Of a stretch of 51,108 bases of DNA, positions 23,555-31,884 are shown one piece after another. The DNA comes from JAVVHH01 sp964235765 (GTDB lineage: Bacteria; Pseudomonadota; Alphaproteobacteria; Acetobacterales; Acetobacteraceae), in assembly GCA_964235765.1 (NCBI GenBank), contig CAXSDH010000020.1:1-51108 (forward strand), given 5' to 3'. The notes under the pieces are model-generated. The model saw nothing but the letters and a program-made list of their open reading frames with translations, had not been told where the DNA came from and ran no database searches. Every line of letters begins with the position of its first letter. Position 1 is the first letter of the stretch. A program made the translations under genes and the position numbers.

Positions 23555-24768
23555 GCCCACCGCGCCTGCTGGTCCTCTCCCCCCGCTTCCTCTTCCCACT
23601 CGACCAAGGCGGCCGCATCCGCACCGCCAACACGCTCCGCCACATGAAGGGCGGCGCCTTCCATATCACCCTCGCCTCCCCAGCCCCCGCCGGCGCCAGC
23701 CGCTACGCCGAGAACACCGCCGCCGTCTGCGACCAATTCCTATCCTGGCCCGAACCCGCCATGTCGCGCCCCGCCAAGGCCCTCGCCCTCGCCGGCCGTC
23801 TCCCCGTCGCCGTCGCCACCGACGCCTCTCCCGCTGGTAGCGCCGTCGTTCTGCAAGCCCTCCAGAACCGGCCGGACGCCATCCTCGTGGACTTCCCCCA
23901 CGCTGCTGTCCTCCTGCCCGCAAGCCTCGCGATCCCGTCGATCGTTTTCACCCACAACGTCGAAGCCGAGATCTTCGCCCGCCACGCCGAAGTCGCGACC
24001 GGCCCGATGCGCCTCGTCTGGCGCGACCAAGCCCGCAAGATGCGCCGCTTCGAGGGCGAGACCCTCCGCCGCTTCGATACCGTGATCGCCGTCTCCAGCC
24101 GGGACGCCGCCGCCCTCCGCCAGACCTACGGCCTAACCCGCGTCGAACCCATCGAAACCGGCGTTGACACCGACTACTACACGTACCACGCCCCGCCCCC
24201 CGCCCCCCCAGGCGGCGGCGCGGTCGTGTTCACCGGCTCCATGGACTCCCGCTCCAACATCGACGGCATCGAGTTCTTGATGGACGAAGTCTGGCCATTG
24301 GTCCTCGAGCAGCGCCCCGCCGCCCAAGCCGTCGTCGCCGGCCGCAACCCGCCCGAGCGCCTGCAAGAAGCCGCCAAAGCTCGCCGCCTCGCCTGGCAAT
24401 TCACCGGCTTCGTCGACGACATCCGCCCCCACGTCGCCCAAGCCCACGTCTACGCCATCCCCCTCCGCGTCGGCAGCGGCACCCGGATCAAGGTGTTCGA
24501 GGCCATGGCGATGGGCTGCCCCGTCGTCTCCACCCGGCTCGGCGCCGAAGGCCTGGACGTCATCGACCGCGAACACTTCCTCGCCGCCGACACCGCTCAA
24601 GCCTTCGCCACCGCAATCCTAGACCTGCTGGCAGACCCAGCCCTCCAGACCCGCCTGTCCGATGCGGCGCGGGCCCTGGTCGCCAGCCGGTTCGCCTGGC
24701 CCCAGGTCACCCGCCGCTTCGAAGAGATTTGCCTATCGGCGCTGGCCCCGCGAAAGGGCACTCCCTAG
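23551..24768 (+). CDS. GT4-family glycosyltransferase
   Basis: A 405-residue GT-B enzyme. The N-terminal half has LVLSPRFLFPLDQGGRIRTANTL and SIVFTHNVEAEIFARH; the C-terminal half has VVFTGSMDSRSNIDGIEFL, GFVDDIRPHVAQAHVYAIPL and GSGTRIKVFEAMAMGCPVV, which includes the conserved glutamate region that binds the nucleotide sugar. It resembles glycosyltransferases of exopolysaccharide loci. Start at GTG 23551 overlaps the dehydrogenase stop (GTGA); GTG 23545 is also possible. Pairing with the AlgD-like gene suggests a uronic-acid-containing polysaccharide. Confidence 0.85.
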   Translation: MSPPRLLVLSPRFLFPLDQGGRIRTANTLRHMKGGAFHITLASPAPAGASRYAENTAAVCDQFLSWPEPAMSRPAKALALAGRLPVAVATDASPAGSAVVLQALQNRPDAILVDFPHAAVLLPASLAIPSIVFTHNVEAEIFARHAEVATGPMRLVWRDQARKMRRFEGETLRRFDTVIAVSSRDAAALRQTYGLTRVEPIETGVDTDYYTYHAPPPAPPGGGAVVFTGSMDSRSNIDGIEFLMDEVWPLVLEQRPAAQAVVAGRNPPERLQEAAKARRLAWQFTGFVDDIRPHVAQAHVYAIPLRVGSGTRIKVFEAMAMGCPVVSTRLGAEGLDVIDREHFLAADTAQAFATAILDLLADPALQTRLSDAARALVASRFAWPQVTRRFEEICLSALAPRKGTP

Positions 24769-24800
24769 AACCCTCTCCCTCTGGCGGCAGCAATCCATCG

Positions 24801-25130
24801 TCAGCGCTGCGCCGCCAACTTGTCCAGCAACACCGTCGCCGCATCCACGCAAGCCTTCGTCGGCTCGTCCGTAGCGCATTGTATGTCCACTTCGTTCTCC
24901 CCGCGGCTGAAATGGAACCGCGCCGCCTTCGGGCCGTGCATCATCCGCATCATCCCCGGCCTGCCGCCAGGCCCATGCATGCGCCGCCCCATTTCCTCAA
25001 TCCCCGGCCGCGCCTGCCCGTCCGCACCCGCCGGCGGCCCACCGGGCGGCGGCCCGCCCGGAGCCTGAGCCCACGCGGCGCCCCCCGCCAACAAGGCCAA
25101 TCCCGCACCAGCCAACAAAGCCTTCTTCAT
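24801..25130 (-). CDS. Small secreted Met/His/Gly/Pro-rich protein
   Basis: A 109-residue protein with a signal peptide (KKALLAGAGLALLAGGAAWAQA, cleavage near residue 22). The mature part begins with a Pro/Gly-rich stretch and continues with RRMHGPGG, MMRMMHGP and FHFSRGENEVDIQC, then a short helical end. The Met/His clusters could bind a metal such as copper, but this is only suggested by composition. GGAGG precedes ATG 25130, which overlaps the stop of the DUF2339 gene (TGATG), so the two are coupled. No family recognised. Confidence 0.6.
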   Translation of the reverse strand: MKKALLAGAGLALLAGGAAWAQAPGGPPPGGPPAGADGQARPGIEEMGRRMHGPGGRPGMMRMMHGPKAARFHFSRGENEVDIQCATDEPTKACVDAATVLLDKLAAQR

Positions 25131-27754
25131 CACTGAACCTCCAACTGCGCCTCGTCCTGCGCCTCCTCTTTACGCCCGTCGCCGCCGCCTCCCACGCCGA
25201 CGAACCGCCGGTAGAACGCCCCCAGTCCGATCAGGCTCAAGCCGAGACCAAGGAAGGACAGCACCCGCCACAGCCCATCCAGCCCCGCCATGTCCACCAG
25301 GAAAACCTTGGCCGCCGCCAGCCCGATCAGCCCAAGCGCCGCCAGCCGCAACCCACGCAGCCCGGTCCACAGCCCGGCCGCCATCAGCCCCGCACCCAGC
25401 AGCACCCAAGCGCCCGAATAGGCCCACAACTCGGCATCCAGCACCTCGCCGTCCCAGATCCCCAGCCGACCCCGGTGGAACGCCTGCCGAACCTGCAAGG
25501 TCACCCAGGTGAAGCCGGCCAGCCCCGCATAGGCGGCCAACAATCGCCGCGGCCAAGCCCCGTTCCACAAGGCCAGCACCGTCAGCAGCGCCGGCACGGC
25601 ATAGGCCGGCAGCAGCGCGTTGCCGAACAGCGAGGCCCCGATCCGCTCCCCGGTCACCGCCGGGTTGCCCACGATCAGCGCCACCCCGCCCAGCAGCGCC
25701 AGGCCACCCACCAGCCGCGAAGCCATGCCGACGACCGCGCGCCGCCCGCGCAGCGCAACCTGCTGCAGCACCAGCGAAACCGCCCCCAGCACGCTCACGT
25801 CCAGCGCCACTTCCCGGAACCCCGGCTCCCGTCGCATCAGGCCGCCAGATGCCCAGTGATGCACCTCCAGCCCCGCCAGCACCGCCACGAACGCACAGGC
25901 GCCGGCCTCGAGCAGGCTCACCAACAAATCGTCCCCGCGCCGCCGGAACCACACCGCGGCCAAGCCAAAACACCCGGCCGGCACCCCATAGGCGAGCAGC
26001 AACGGATTCAACGCCGGCCAGCCGCCAACCTGGTAATCCAGCACGTACGGGTTCACCACCAGCCGCACCAGCACCAGCGCCGCCACCGCCGCCGCCACGC
26101 GCCGAAGCGCCGGAAGCGTCGCCGCCCCCTCGATCCACGCCAGCGGCGGCAGCATCAACGCCACCGCAAGCGTCAGCCAGCCCTCGTCCAACACGATCGC
26201 GCATCCCAACGACAAGGCCGCGACCGCCCCGGCGGCATACGCCCCGGCGCGCTGCATCCCTTGAAGCCCCGGCCGCGCCAGCCAAGCCGCCCCCACCAGC
26301 AAGCCCGCCAAGGCCAAGGCCGCAAAAGCCCAGCCGATCCGAGGTTGGAACTGCCCCACCTGCGCGTAGGTCACGGCCAACGTCGCCACCGGCGTCGCCG
26401 CGGCCAGCGCCGACCATGCCACCGGCCGCGCGCTCCGCCGCTCAAGGAACAGCCCAGCCGCCGCGAACCACGCCGCCATCGCCGCCGCCGTCTCCAGCAA
26501 CGGCACGATCACGCCCGGCGCCCACGCCCCGGGCAGCACAGCCTGAATCGCGCCATCCGCAAAGATCGCCTCCCCGGTCGGCCGCCATCCCGGCAAGGCC
26601 CAGCCCAGCAGCACGCCAAGGAACAGCAGCGCCGGCAGGAACGGCAGCCAGGCGAGCCTGGGCTCCAGCCACCCCTTCGTGACCGCCAGCGGCGCCAGCA
26701 ACAGCACGCCCAGCCGAGCTGCAGCCTCGCCCGAGGTACTCGCCAGCAGCAGCCCCGCAATGCCCAGCAGCATCAGCGGCGCCCAGGACAGCCGGCGTCC
26801 GACCGGCTGATCGAGCGCGGCGCCAGGCAGCAGGAACAGGCTCAAGGCCGCCGCCGCGGGTACGAATAAGCCCGGCGCCCACGCGTCCCGCGTGCCGATG
26901 CCCGCCGCAAACAGCACCCACCCCGCACCCGCCGCCGCCGCCGCCCACCCCAGCCAAACCCAGGCCGTGTAGCGGACCACGGCCCACGAAGCGCCTGACA
27001 CCAGCAGCAAATAGGCGAACAGCCCAGGCACTGATGGCCCGTCCGACTCCACCAGCAGCGGCGTCGCGAACGCACCCGCCAGCCCGGCCACGCCCACCAA
27101 GGCGCCAAACCGCAGCGACAGCGCCAAGCCCGCCAGCCCCGCCGAACCCAACAGCACGAACCCGCCCAGCGCCGGCGCCAGCTCATACAGCGGCCCCGCC
27201 CCATAGGCGCCCGCGAACCAAGCGGCCACGCCCCCAGCCGCCAGCGCCGACGGCCCCAGATCCGCCAGGCCCGTCCCCGGCGACGGCCGCCGCCGCAGCC
27301 ACTCCGCCGCGGCAACCAGCGCGAACCCCAAAAGCCCCGCCAAAGCACAGCGCGGCCCCGGCCCCAGCCAACCCTGCTCCACCGCCGTCCGCACCAGGAA
27401 CACCGCCGACAGCAGCAAGGCCGCCGCCCCCAGCCAAACCCCCCAGCGCTGCGTCAACAGCACCTCGATATCGATCCTGACCCGCGGCGGCGCACCCTGG
27501 GATGGCGCCACGTGCTCCGGCCGCACCGGATCGGGCGCGATCGGCCCAGCCTCAGGCACGGGAGCCTCAGGCACGGGAGCCTCGGCTGCCCAAGGTTCGA
27601 CGGCCGGATCGGCGGCCGGCGCCGGCGTCATCAGCCGCAGCACCACCGCCTGCAAAGCCGCGACCTCCGCCAGAGCCCGGCGCGCCTTGAAGTAGCCGGC
27701 GAGCCCCAGCACCCAGCCAACGACCGCGATCAGCGGGATTACGACCCATTCCAT
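25130..27754 (-). CDS. DUF2339 family polytopic membrane protein
   Basis: An 874-residue protein: one N-terminal helix (VVIPLIAVVGWVLGLAGYF), a short coiled stretch, a Pro/Ala/Glu-rich linker with VPEAP repeats, then the family entry motif ETLLT-like IEVLLTQRWGVWLGAAALLL and about two dozen membrane helices, ending in a charged cytoplasmic tail. This matches DUF2339, whose function is unknown; relatives are inner-membrane proteins. Start at 27754 gives the N-terminus MEWVVIPL. It is divergent from rplY across a 135-base gap and coupled to the small secreted protein. Confidence 0.82.
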   Translation of the reverse strand: MEWVVIPLIAVVGWVLGLAGYFKARRALAEVAALQAVVLRLMTPAPAADPAVEPWAAEAPVPEAPVPEAGPIAPDPVRPEHVAPSQGAPPRVRIDIEVLLTQRWGVWLGAAALLLSAVFLVRTAVEQGWLGPGPRCALAGLLGFALVAAAEWLRRRPSPGTGLADLGPSALAAGGVAAWFAGAYGAGPLYELAPALGGFVLLGSAGLAGLALSLRFGALVGVAGLAGAFATPLLVESDGPSVPGLFAYLLLVSGASWAVVRYTAWVWLGWAAAAAGAGWVLFAAGIGTRDAWAPGLFVPAAAALSLFLLPGAALDQPVGRRLSWAPLMLLGIAGLLLASTSGEAAARLGVLLLAPLAVTKGWLEPRLAWLPFLPALLFLGVLLGWALPGWRPTGEAIFADGAIQAVLPGAWAPGVIVPLLETAAAMAAWFAAAGLFLERRSARPVAWSALAAATPVATLAVTYAQVGQFQPRIGWAFAALALAGLLVGAAWLARPGLQGMQRAGAYAAGAVAALSLGCAIVLDEGWLTLAVALMLPPLAWIEGAATLPALRRVAAAVAALVLVRLVVNPYVLDYQVGGWPALNPLLLAYGVPAGCFGLAAVWFRRRGDDLLVSLLEAGACAFVAVLAGLEVHHWASGGLMRREPGFREVALDVSVLGAVSLVLQQVALRGRRAVVGMASRLVGGLALLGGVALIVGNPAVTGERIGASLFGNALLPAYAVPALLTVLALWNGAWPRRLLAAYAGLAGFTWVTLQVRQAFHRGRLGIWDGEVLDAELWAYSGAWVLLGAGLMAAGLWTGLRGLRLAALGLIGLAAAKVFLVDMAGLDGLWRVLSFLGLGLSLIGLGAFYRRFVGVGGGGDGRKEEAQDEAQLEVQ
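27549..27578 (-). repeat. 15-base direct repeat in the DUF2339 linker
   Basis: The plus-strand unit GCCTCAGGCACGGGA occurs twice in tandem at 27549–27563 and 27564–27578, encoding the VPEAP repeats of the linker in the minus-strand gene. Confidence 0.8.
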
Positions 27755-27889
27755 GACGACAACGTCCCCGCACTGCGCCCCAAGGTCAATAATCGGCCGC
27801 GCCGGGTTGCCCATACGCCGGCATTCCGCTACACCGCCCGCCGCGCTGGCACCCCTGGAGGCCGGCGCAACTTCTGTTAGGAGCAGACC

Positions 27890-28567
27890 ATGGCCAACTT
27901 CACGTCGATCGAGGCCGAGGCGCGCGGGCGGGCTGGTAAGGGGGCGGCACGCGCAACTCGCAGGGCAGGCATGGTGCCTGCCGTCATCTACGGCGCCAAG
28001 CAGGCGCCCACACTGGTTCAACTCGACCCCCGCATCGTCATGCGCGAGCTACATCGCGGCGGCTGGCGGTCGCGTCTCTATGAGGTTAGCGTCGACGGCG
28101 CCCAGTCCCGCGCCCTGCTGCGCGAAGTGCAGTTCCACCCCGTCACCGACCGGCCCATCCACGTGGACTTTCAGCGCCTCGCCGCTGGCGAGAAGGTCCG
28201 CGTCGCCATCGCCGTGCGCTTCCAGAACGAAGCCACCTCCCCCGGCATCAAGCGCGGCGGCCTGCTGAACGTCGTCCGCCACACCGTCGAAGTCCTGGCC
28301 GACCCGGACGCCGTGCCGGAGGCGTTCACCGCCGACCTCGGCGCCAAGGACATCAACGAAAGCGTGCACTGGGCCGACCTCACAGGCACCGAGGGCGTCG
28401 TCCTTGCCACCGCCGCGAAGGACTTCGTCGTCGCCACCATCACGGCCCCGACCAAGTCGGCCGAGCCGGCAGCCGACGCCGCCCCCGCTGCTGCCGCCCC
28501 GGCCAAGGCCGCCGCCGCCAAGGGCGCGCCCGCGAAGGCTCCGCCGAAGCCCGCCGCCAAGAAATAA
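27890..28567 (+). CDS. rplY: 50S ribosomal protein L25/general stress protein Ctc
   Basis: Binds 5S rRNA in the large subunit. The 225-residue protein is the long TL5/Ctc form: an N-terminal L25 domain (EAEARGRAGKGAARATRRAG, VPAVIYG, REVQFHPVTDRPIHVDFQRL) plus a C-terminal beta domain (HTVEVLADPDAVPEAF, DLGAKDINESVHWADL) and a low-complexity Ala/Pro/Lys tail of about 40 residues. TTAGGAG stands before ATG 27890. Followed 8 bases later by pth. Confidence 0.94.
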   Translation: MANFTSIEAEARGRAGKGAARATRRAGMVPAVIYGAKQAPTLVQLDPRIVMRELHRGGWRSRLYEVSVDGAQSRALLREVQFHPVTDRPIHVDFQRLAAGEKVRVAIAVRFQNEATSPGIKRGGLLNVVRHTVEVLADPDAVPEAFTADLGAKDINESVHWADLTGTEGVVLATAAKDFVVATITAPTKSAEPAADAAPAAAAPAKAAAAKGAPAKAPPKPAAKK

Positions 28568-28575
28568 CCGAGACC

Positions 28576-29154
28576 GTGCTGCTCTGGGTCGGGCTCGGCA
28601 ACCCCGAGCCCGGCATGGCCCGGCACCGCCACAACATCGGCTTCATGGCCATCGACGCCATCGCGCACCGCCACGGGTTCACCCCGTGGCGGCAGCGCTT
28701 CAAAGGCTGGGTGGCCGAAGGCACGGTCGCCGGCACGCGCGTTCTTGCCTTGAAACCCGGCACCTACATGAACGGCAGCGGCGAAAGCGTGCAGCCCGCC
28801 GCCGCCTTCTTCAAGCTGCCCCCGGCCGACATCACCGCATTCCACGACGAGCTCGACCTCGCCCCCGGCAAGGTCCGCGTCAAACGGGGCGGCGGCGCCG
28901 CCGGGCACAACGGCCTGCGCAGCATGGACCGCGTCCTCGGCGCCGCCGACTACTGGCGCGTTCGGCTCGGCATCGGCCACCCCGGCGACAAGGCGCGCGT
29001 GCATGGCTACGTGCTCGGCGACTTCGCCAAATCCGACCACCTTTGGGTGGGCGACCTGCTCGACGCCGTCGCCGACGCCGCCCCCATGCTCGCCGCGGCC
29101 AAGCCGGAAGAGTTCATGACCCGCGTCGCGCTTCTCACCCAAGGAACAGCTTAG
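28576..29154 (+). CDS. pth: Peptidyl-tRNA hydrolase
   Basis: Releases tRNA from prematurely dropped peptidyl-tRNA. The 192-residue protein has WVGLGNPEPGMARHRHNIG with the catalytic histidine H19 and substrate-binding N9, KPGTYMNGSGES, FHDELDLAPGKVRVKRGGG with the acidic catalytic partner, and GHNGLRSM. Start is GTG 28576. The gene ends directly at ychF (ATG at the next base), the usual rplY–pth–ychF order. Confidence 0.95.
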   Translation: MLLWVGLGNPEPGMARHRHNIGFMAIDAIAHRHGFTPWRQRFKGWVAEGTVAGTRVLALKPGTYMNGSGESVQPAAAFFKLPPADITAFHDELDLAPGKVRVKRGGGAAGHNGLRSMDRVLGAADYWRVRLGIGHPGDKARVHGYVLGDFAKSDHLWVGDLLDAVADAAPMLAAAKPEEFMTRVALLTQGTA

Positions 29155-30249
29155 ATGGGCTTCAATTGCGGCATCGTCGGCCTGCCCAACGTCGGCAAGT
29201 CGACCCTCTTCAACGCCCTGACCGCTACCGCCGCGGCCCAGGCGGCAAACTATCCCTTCTGCACCATCGAGCCGAACGTCGGCCGGGTCGCCGTGCCCGA
29301 CCCGCGTCTCGAGGCGCTTGCCGCCATCGGCAAATCCAAGACGATCGTGCCCACCAGCCTCGAATTCGTGGACATCGCCGGCCTGGTCCGCGGCGCCTCC
29401 CGCGGCGAAGGCCTTGGCAACCAGTTCCTGGCGAACATCCGCGAGGTGGACGCCGTCATCCACGTGCTGCGCTGCTTCGAAGACGGCGACGTCACGCACG
29501 TCGAGGGCAGCGTCGATCCCATCCGCGACGCCGAAACCGTCGAGACCGAACTGATGTTGGCCGACCTGGACAGCCTCGAGCGCCGCCTGCCCGCCCTCGT
29601 CAAGAAGGCCCGCGGCGGCGACCGCGAGTCTCAAACCCAGGTCGCCCTCATGGAACCGATCGCCGCCGCCCTTCAAGCCGGCAACCCCGCCCGGACCGCG
29701 ATCCCCCCCGACCAGGCCGAGGCCGCCAGGCGCCTCCAGCTCATGACCAGCAAGCCCGTGCTCTACGTTTGCAACGTCGAGGAAGCCGCCGCGGCCGCCG
29801 GCAACGCCCACTCCGCCCGCGTGGCCGAGCGCGCCGCCACCGAAGGGGCCCGCGCCGTGATCGTCTCCGCCGCCATCGAGGCCGAAGTGAGCCAATTGCC
29901 CGAAGCCGACCGCCACGACTTCCTGGAAGGCTTGGGCCTGCACGACAGCGGCCTCGACCGCGTCATCTCGGCCGGCTACGCCCTGCTCGGCCTCATCACC
30001 TACTTCACCGTCGGCCCAAAAGAGACACGCGCCTGGACCATCGTCCGCAGCACCCGTGCGCCCCAGGCCGCCGCGGTCATCCACAACGACTTCGAGCGCG
30101 GATTCATCGCCGCCGAGACCATCGCCTACCCAGACTACATCGCCTGCAAGGGCGAAACCGGCGCCAAGGAGGCCGGCAAGATGCGGGTCGAAGGCCGCGA
30201 CTACACCGTCCGGGACGGCGACGTCCTGCTGTTCCGCTTCAACGTTTAA
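29155..30249 (+). CDS. ychF: Redox-regulated ribosome-binding ATPase
   Basis: An Obg-family P-loop protein that prefers ATP over GTP and binds ribosomes. The 364-residue protein shows G1 GLPNVGKST, YPFCTIEPNVG, G3 DIAGLVRGASRGEG and, instead of NKxD, the CNVEE segment (N-x-x-E) that explains ATP preference. The C-terminal TGS-like domain has FFTVGPKE-type YFTVGPKETRAW and the conserved end GDVLLFRFNV. Length equals the family norm. Confidence 0.95.
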   Translation: MGFNCGIVGLPNVGKSTLFNALTATAAAQAANYPFCTIEPNVGRVAVPDPRLEALAAIGKSKTIVPTSLEFVDIAGLVRGASRGEGLGNQFLANIREVDAVIHVLRCFEDGDVTHVEGSVDPIRDAETVETELMLADLDSLERRLPALVKKARGGDRESQTQVALMEPIAAALQAGNPARTAIPPDQAEAARRLQLMTSKPVLYVCNVEEAAAAAGNAHSARVAERAATEGARAVIVSAAIEAEVSQLPEADRHDFLEGLGLHDSGLDRVISAGYALLGLITYFTVGPKETRAWTIVRSTRAPQAAAVIHNDFERGFIAAETIAYPDYIACKGETGAKEAGKMRVEGRDYTVRDGDVLLFRFNV

Positions 30250-30322
30250 GCCCAGCCATGCAACCATCCGCCGCGAACGATGTTGTTGCTTCCACTATTT
30301 GCAACATGCGTAGGGGGTCACA

Positions 30323-30580
30323 ATGTCGATAATTGGTTGGATCATATTCGGTTTGATCGCAGGCTTCATCGCGAGCAAGATCGTCAACAAACAAGGTGAG
30401 GGCTTCATAGCCGACCTCGTTCTCGGCGTTATCGGCGCGGTCGTGGGCGGGTTCCTGTTCACGCGGCTCGGCTATGGCGGCGTGGACGGCTTCAACCTCT
30501 ACAGCATGTTCGTGGCCGTCATCGGCGCGATCATCGTTCTGTTCATCTACCACGCCATCGTCGGCCGGCGAACGATCTAG
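30323..30580 (+). CDS. GlsB/YeaQ/YmgE family stress-response membrane protein
   Basis: An 85-residue protein of the transglycosylase-associated (GlsB/YeaQ) family with three hydrophobic helices: IIGWIIFGLIAGFIASKIV, LVLGVIGAVVGGFLF and MFVAVIGAIIVLFIYHAIVG. AGGGGGT precedes ATG 30323. The gene and its leader have noticeably lower GC than the neighbours. Small proteins of this type respond to acid or osmotic stress; mechanism unknown. Confidence 0.85.
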   Translation: MSIIGWIIFGLIAGFIASKIVNKQGEGFIADLVLGVIGAVVGGFLFTRLGYGGVDGFNLYSMFVAVIGAIIVLFIYHAIVGRRTI

Positions 30581-30595
30581 CCACCGTCGGTCATT

Positions 30596-30621
30596 GCCGC
30601 CGCGCCGAGAGGTGCGGCGGC
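30596..30621 (+). terminator. Strong hairpin with GAGA loop between the GlsB-like and YidB-like genes
   Basis: An 11-bp stem (30596–30606 with 30611–30621, one G·U pair) closes a GAGA tetraloop of GNRA type. It is followed by TCGCTTTG, only a weak T-rich stretch. It lies 16 bases after the GlsB-like stop and 23 before the next start, so it may terminate or attenuate. Confidence 0.6.
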
Positions 30622-30643
30622 TCGCTTTGAAAAGGACAGCGCG

Positions 30644-31060
30644 ATGAGCCTACTCGATTCAGTGCTGGGCGGCTTGCTCGGCGGCAACACCAACGCCGGG
30701 CCGCTCCAGTCAGTCCTCGGTTCCATGCTCGGCGGCGGCGGCGGCCCCGGCCAGCAATCCGGCCTCTCCGGCCTGGTCAACCGCTTCACCCAGGCCGGCA
30801 TGGGCAACATCGCCAACTCCTGGGTCGGCACCGGCGCGAACCAACCGGTCAGCCCTGACCAGCTTCAACAGGTGTTCGGCCAGGACCAGATCAATCAATG
30901 GTCCCAGCAGACCGGGATGCAGCCGCAGGGCTTGCTGGCGCAGCTTTCGCAATTTCTGCCCCATGCCGTCGACCGCATGACGCCGGGTGGAAGCCTCCCC
31001 GCCGGCGGCGGCAGCCCGTTCGACGAAGCCGGCTTGGAGTTGCCCACCCGCAACGTCTGA
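30644..31060 (+). CDS. YidB-like protein (DUF937)
   Basis: A 138-residue protein with the YidB/DUF937 pattern: MSLLDSVLGGLLGG, a glycine-rich stretch, GLVNRFTQAGMGNIANSWVG, PVSPDQLQQVFGQDQINQWS and LLAQLSQFLPHAVDRMTPGG. No signal peptide is seen. Function is unknown in this family. AAAAGGA precedes ATG 30644. A hairpin upstream may partly separate its expression from the GlsB-like gene. Confidence 0.82.
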   Translation: MSLLDSVLGGLLGGNTNAGPLQSVLGSMLGGGGGPGQQSGLSGLVNRFTQAGMGNIANSWVGTGANQPVSPDQLQQVFGQDQINQWSQQTGMQPQGLLAQLSQFLPHAVDRMTPGGSLPAGGGSPFDEAGLELPTRNV

Positions 31061-31076
31061 GACGTGCCGACTTCTA

Positions 31077-31118
31077 GCCGGGCTGGCGCAAACTTGGCGT
31101 AAAATCCGCCAGCCCGGC
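31077..31118. terminator. Bidirectional terminator between convergent genes
   Basis: A perfect 12-bp stem (31077–31088 with 31107–31118) around an 18-base loop lies between the YidB-like stop (31060) and the stop of the minus-strand ABC ATPase gene (31138). Position and symmetry suit termination from both sides, although T-runs are weak. Confidence 0.6.
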
Positions 31119-31137
31119 GCCGCCTTCCCTCTTCTCC

Positions 31138-31884
31138 CTACCCCTCGAGTTCGACGCTCAAGGCCCGCAGCTCCGCCGTATGCGGATGCTGAACGCGGCC
31201 AGCCCGCAAGTCCTCCGCCGCAACCGTCTCCACCAACTCGCCGCCCTGCATCACGCCCACTACCGGGCAAAGATGCGCCACCACGGCCAGGTTGTGGCTG
31301 ACGAGCACATAGGTCAGCCCGCGCCGCTCCTGCAGGTCGCGCAGCAGGTTCAGCACCTCCGCCTGCACCGAAACGTCCAGCGCGCTGGTCGGCTCGTCCA
31401 GTAGCAGCACGTCCGGTTCCGCCATCAACGCCCGCGCGATCGCCACGCGCTGCCGCTGCCCGCCGGAAAGCTGGTGCGGGTACCGGAAACGCGCGCTGGC
31501 CGGCAGCGCCACGTCCGCCAACCCCCGCGCGATCCGGGCGTCCCGGTCCGGCAACCCATGCACGATCAGCGGCTCGCTCAGCGCCCGGTCCACGGTCTGC
31601 CGCGGATGCAGCGATCCATAGGGGTCCTGGAACACCATCTGCACCCGGCGGTAGAACGCCCGCGTCCGCCGCCGGGTCAGCGCCGTTCCGTCCAGGGCCA
31701 TCCGCCCCGTCCAATCCGCATTCAGCCCCGAGAGCGCCCGCAGGATCGTGCTCTTGCCCGACCCGCTCTCCCCAACCAGCCCGAAGCTGCCCCCGCGCGG
31801 CACCGACAACGAGACGCCCCGGACAACCTCATTGGCCCCGAACCGCACCCGCAAGGCATCGACCTCGATCAAGCCTGCAACCAC
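31138..31884 (-). CDS. Peptide/opine-type ABC transporter ATP-binding protein (second ATPase)
   Basis: A 248-residue ATPase of the oligopeptide/dipeptide class (DppF/OppF position). Walker A is GESGSGKST, the Q-loop MVFQDPYGSL, the signature LSGGQRQRV, Walker B VLLLDEPTSALD and the switch histidine in LVSHNL. It lacks the usual C-terminal oligopeptide extension of about 70 residues, having only a short tail (AGRVQHPHTAELRALSV). Its start overlaps the 3' end of the preceding ATPase gene by 16 bases. It ends the transport array. Confidence 0.88.
   Translation of the reverse strand: MVAGLIEVDALRVRFGANEVVRGVSLSVPRGGSFGLVGESGSGKSTILRALSGLNADWTGRMALDGTALTRRRTRAFYRRVQMVFQDPYGSLHPRQTVDRALSEPLIVHGLPDRDARIARGLADVALPASARFRYPHQLSGGQRQRVAIARALMAEPDVLLLDEPTSALDVSVQAEVLNLLRDLQERRGLTYVLVSHNLAVVAHLCPVVGVMQGGELVETVAAEDLRAGRVQHPHTAELRALSVELEG

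Noticed and set aside
28171..30267. 698-codon open frame on the minus strand
   Set aside because: Antisense to rplY, pth and ychF, which have clear motifs. The composition (Gly, Ala, Val, Asp, His) is typical of a mirror frame.
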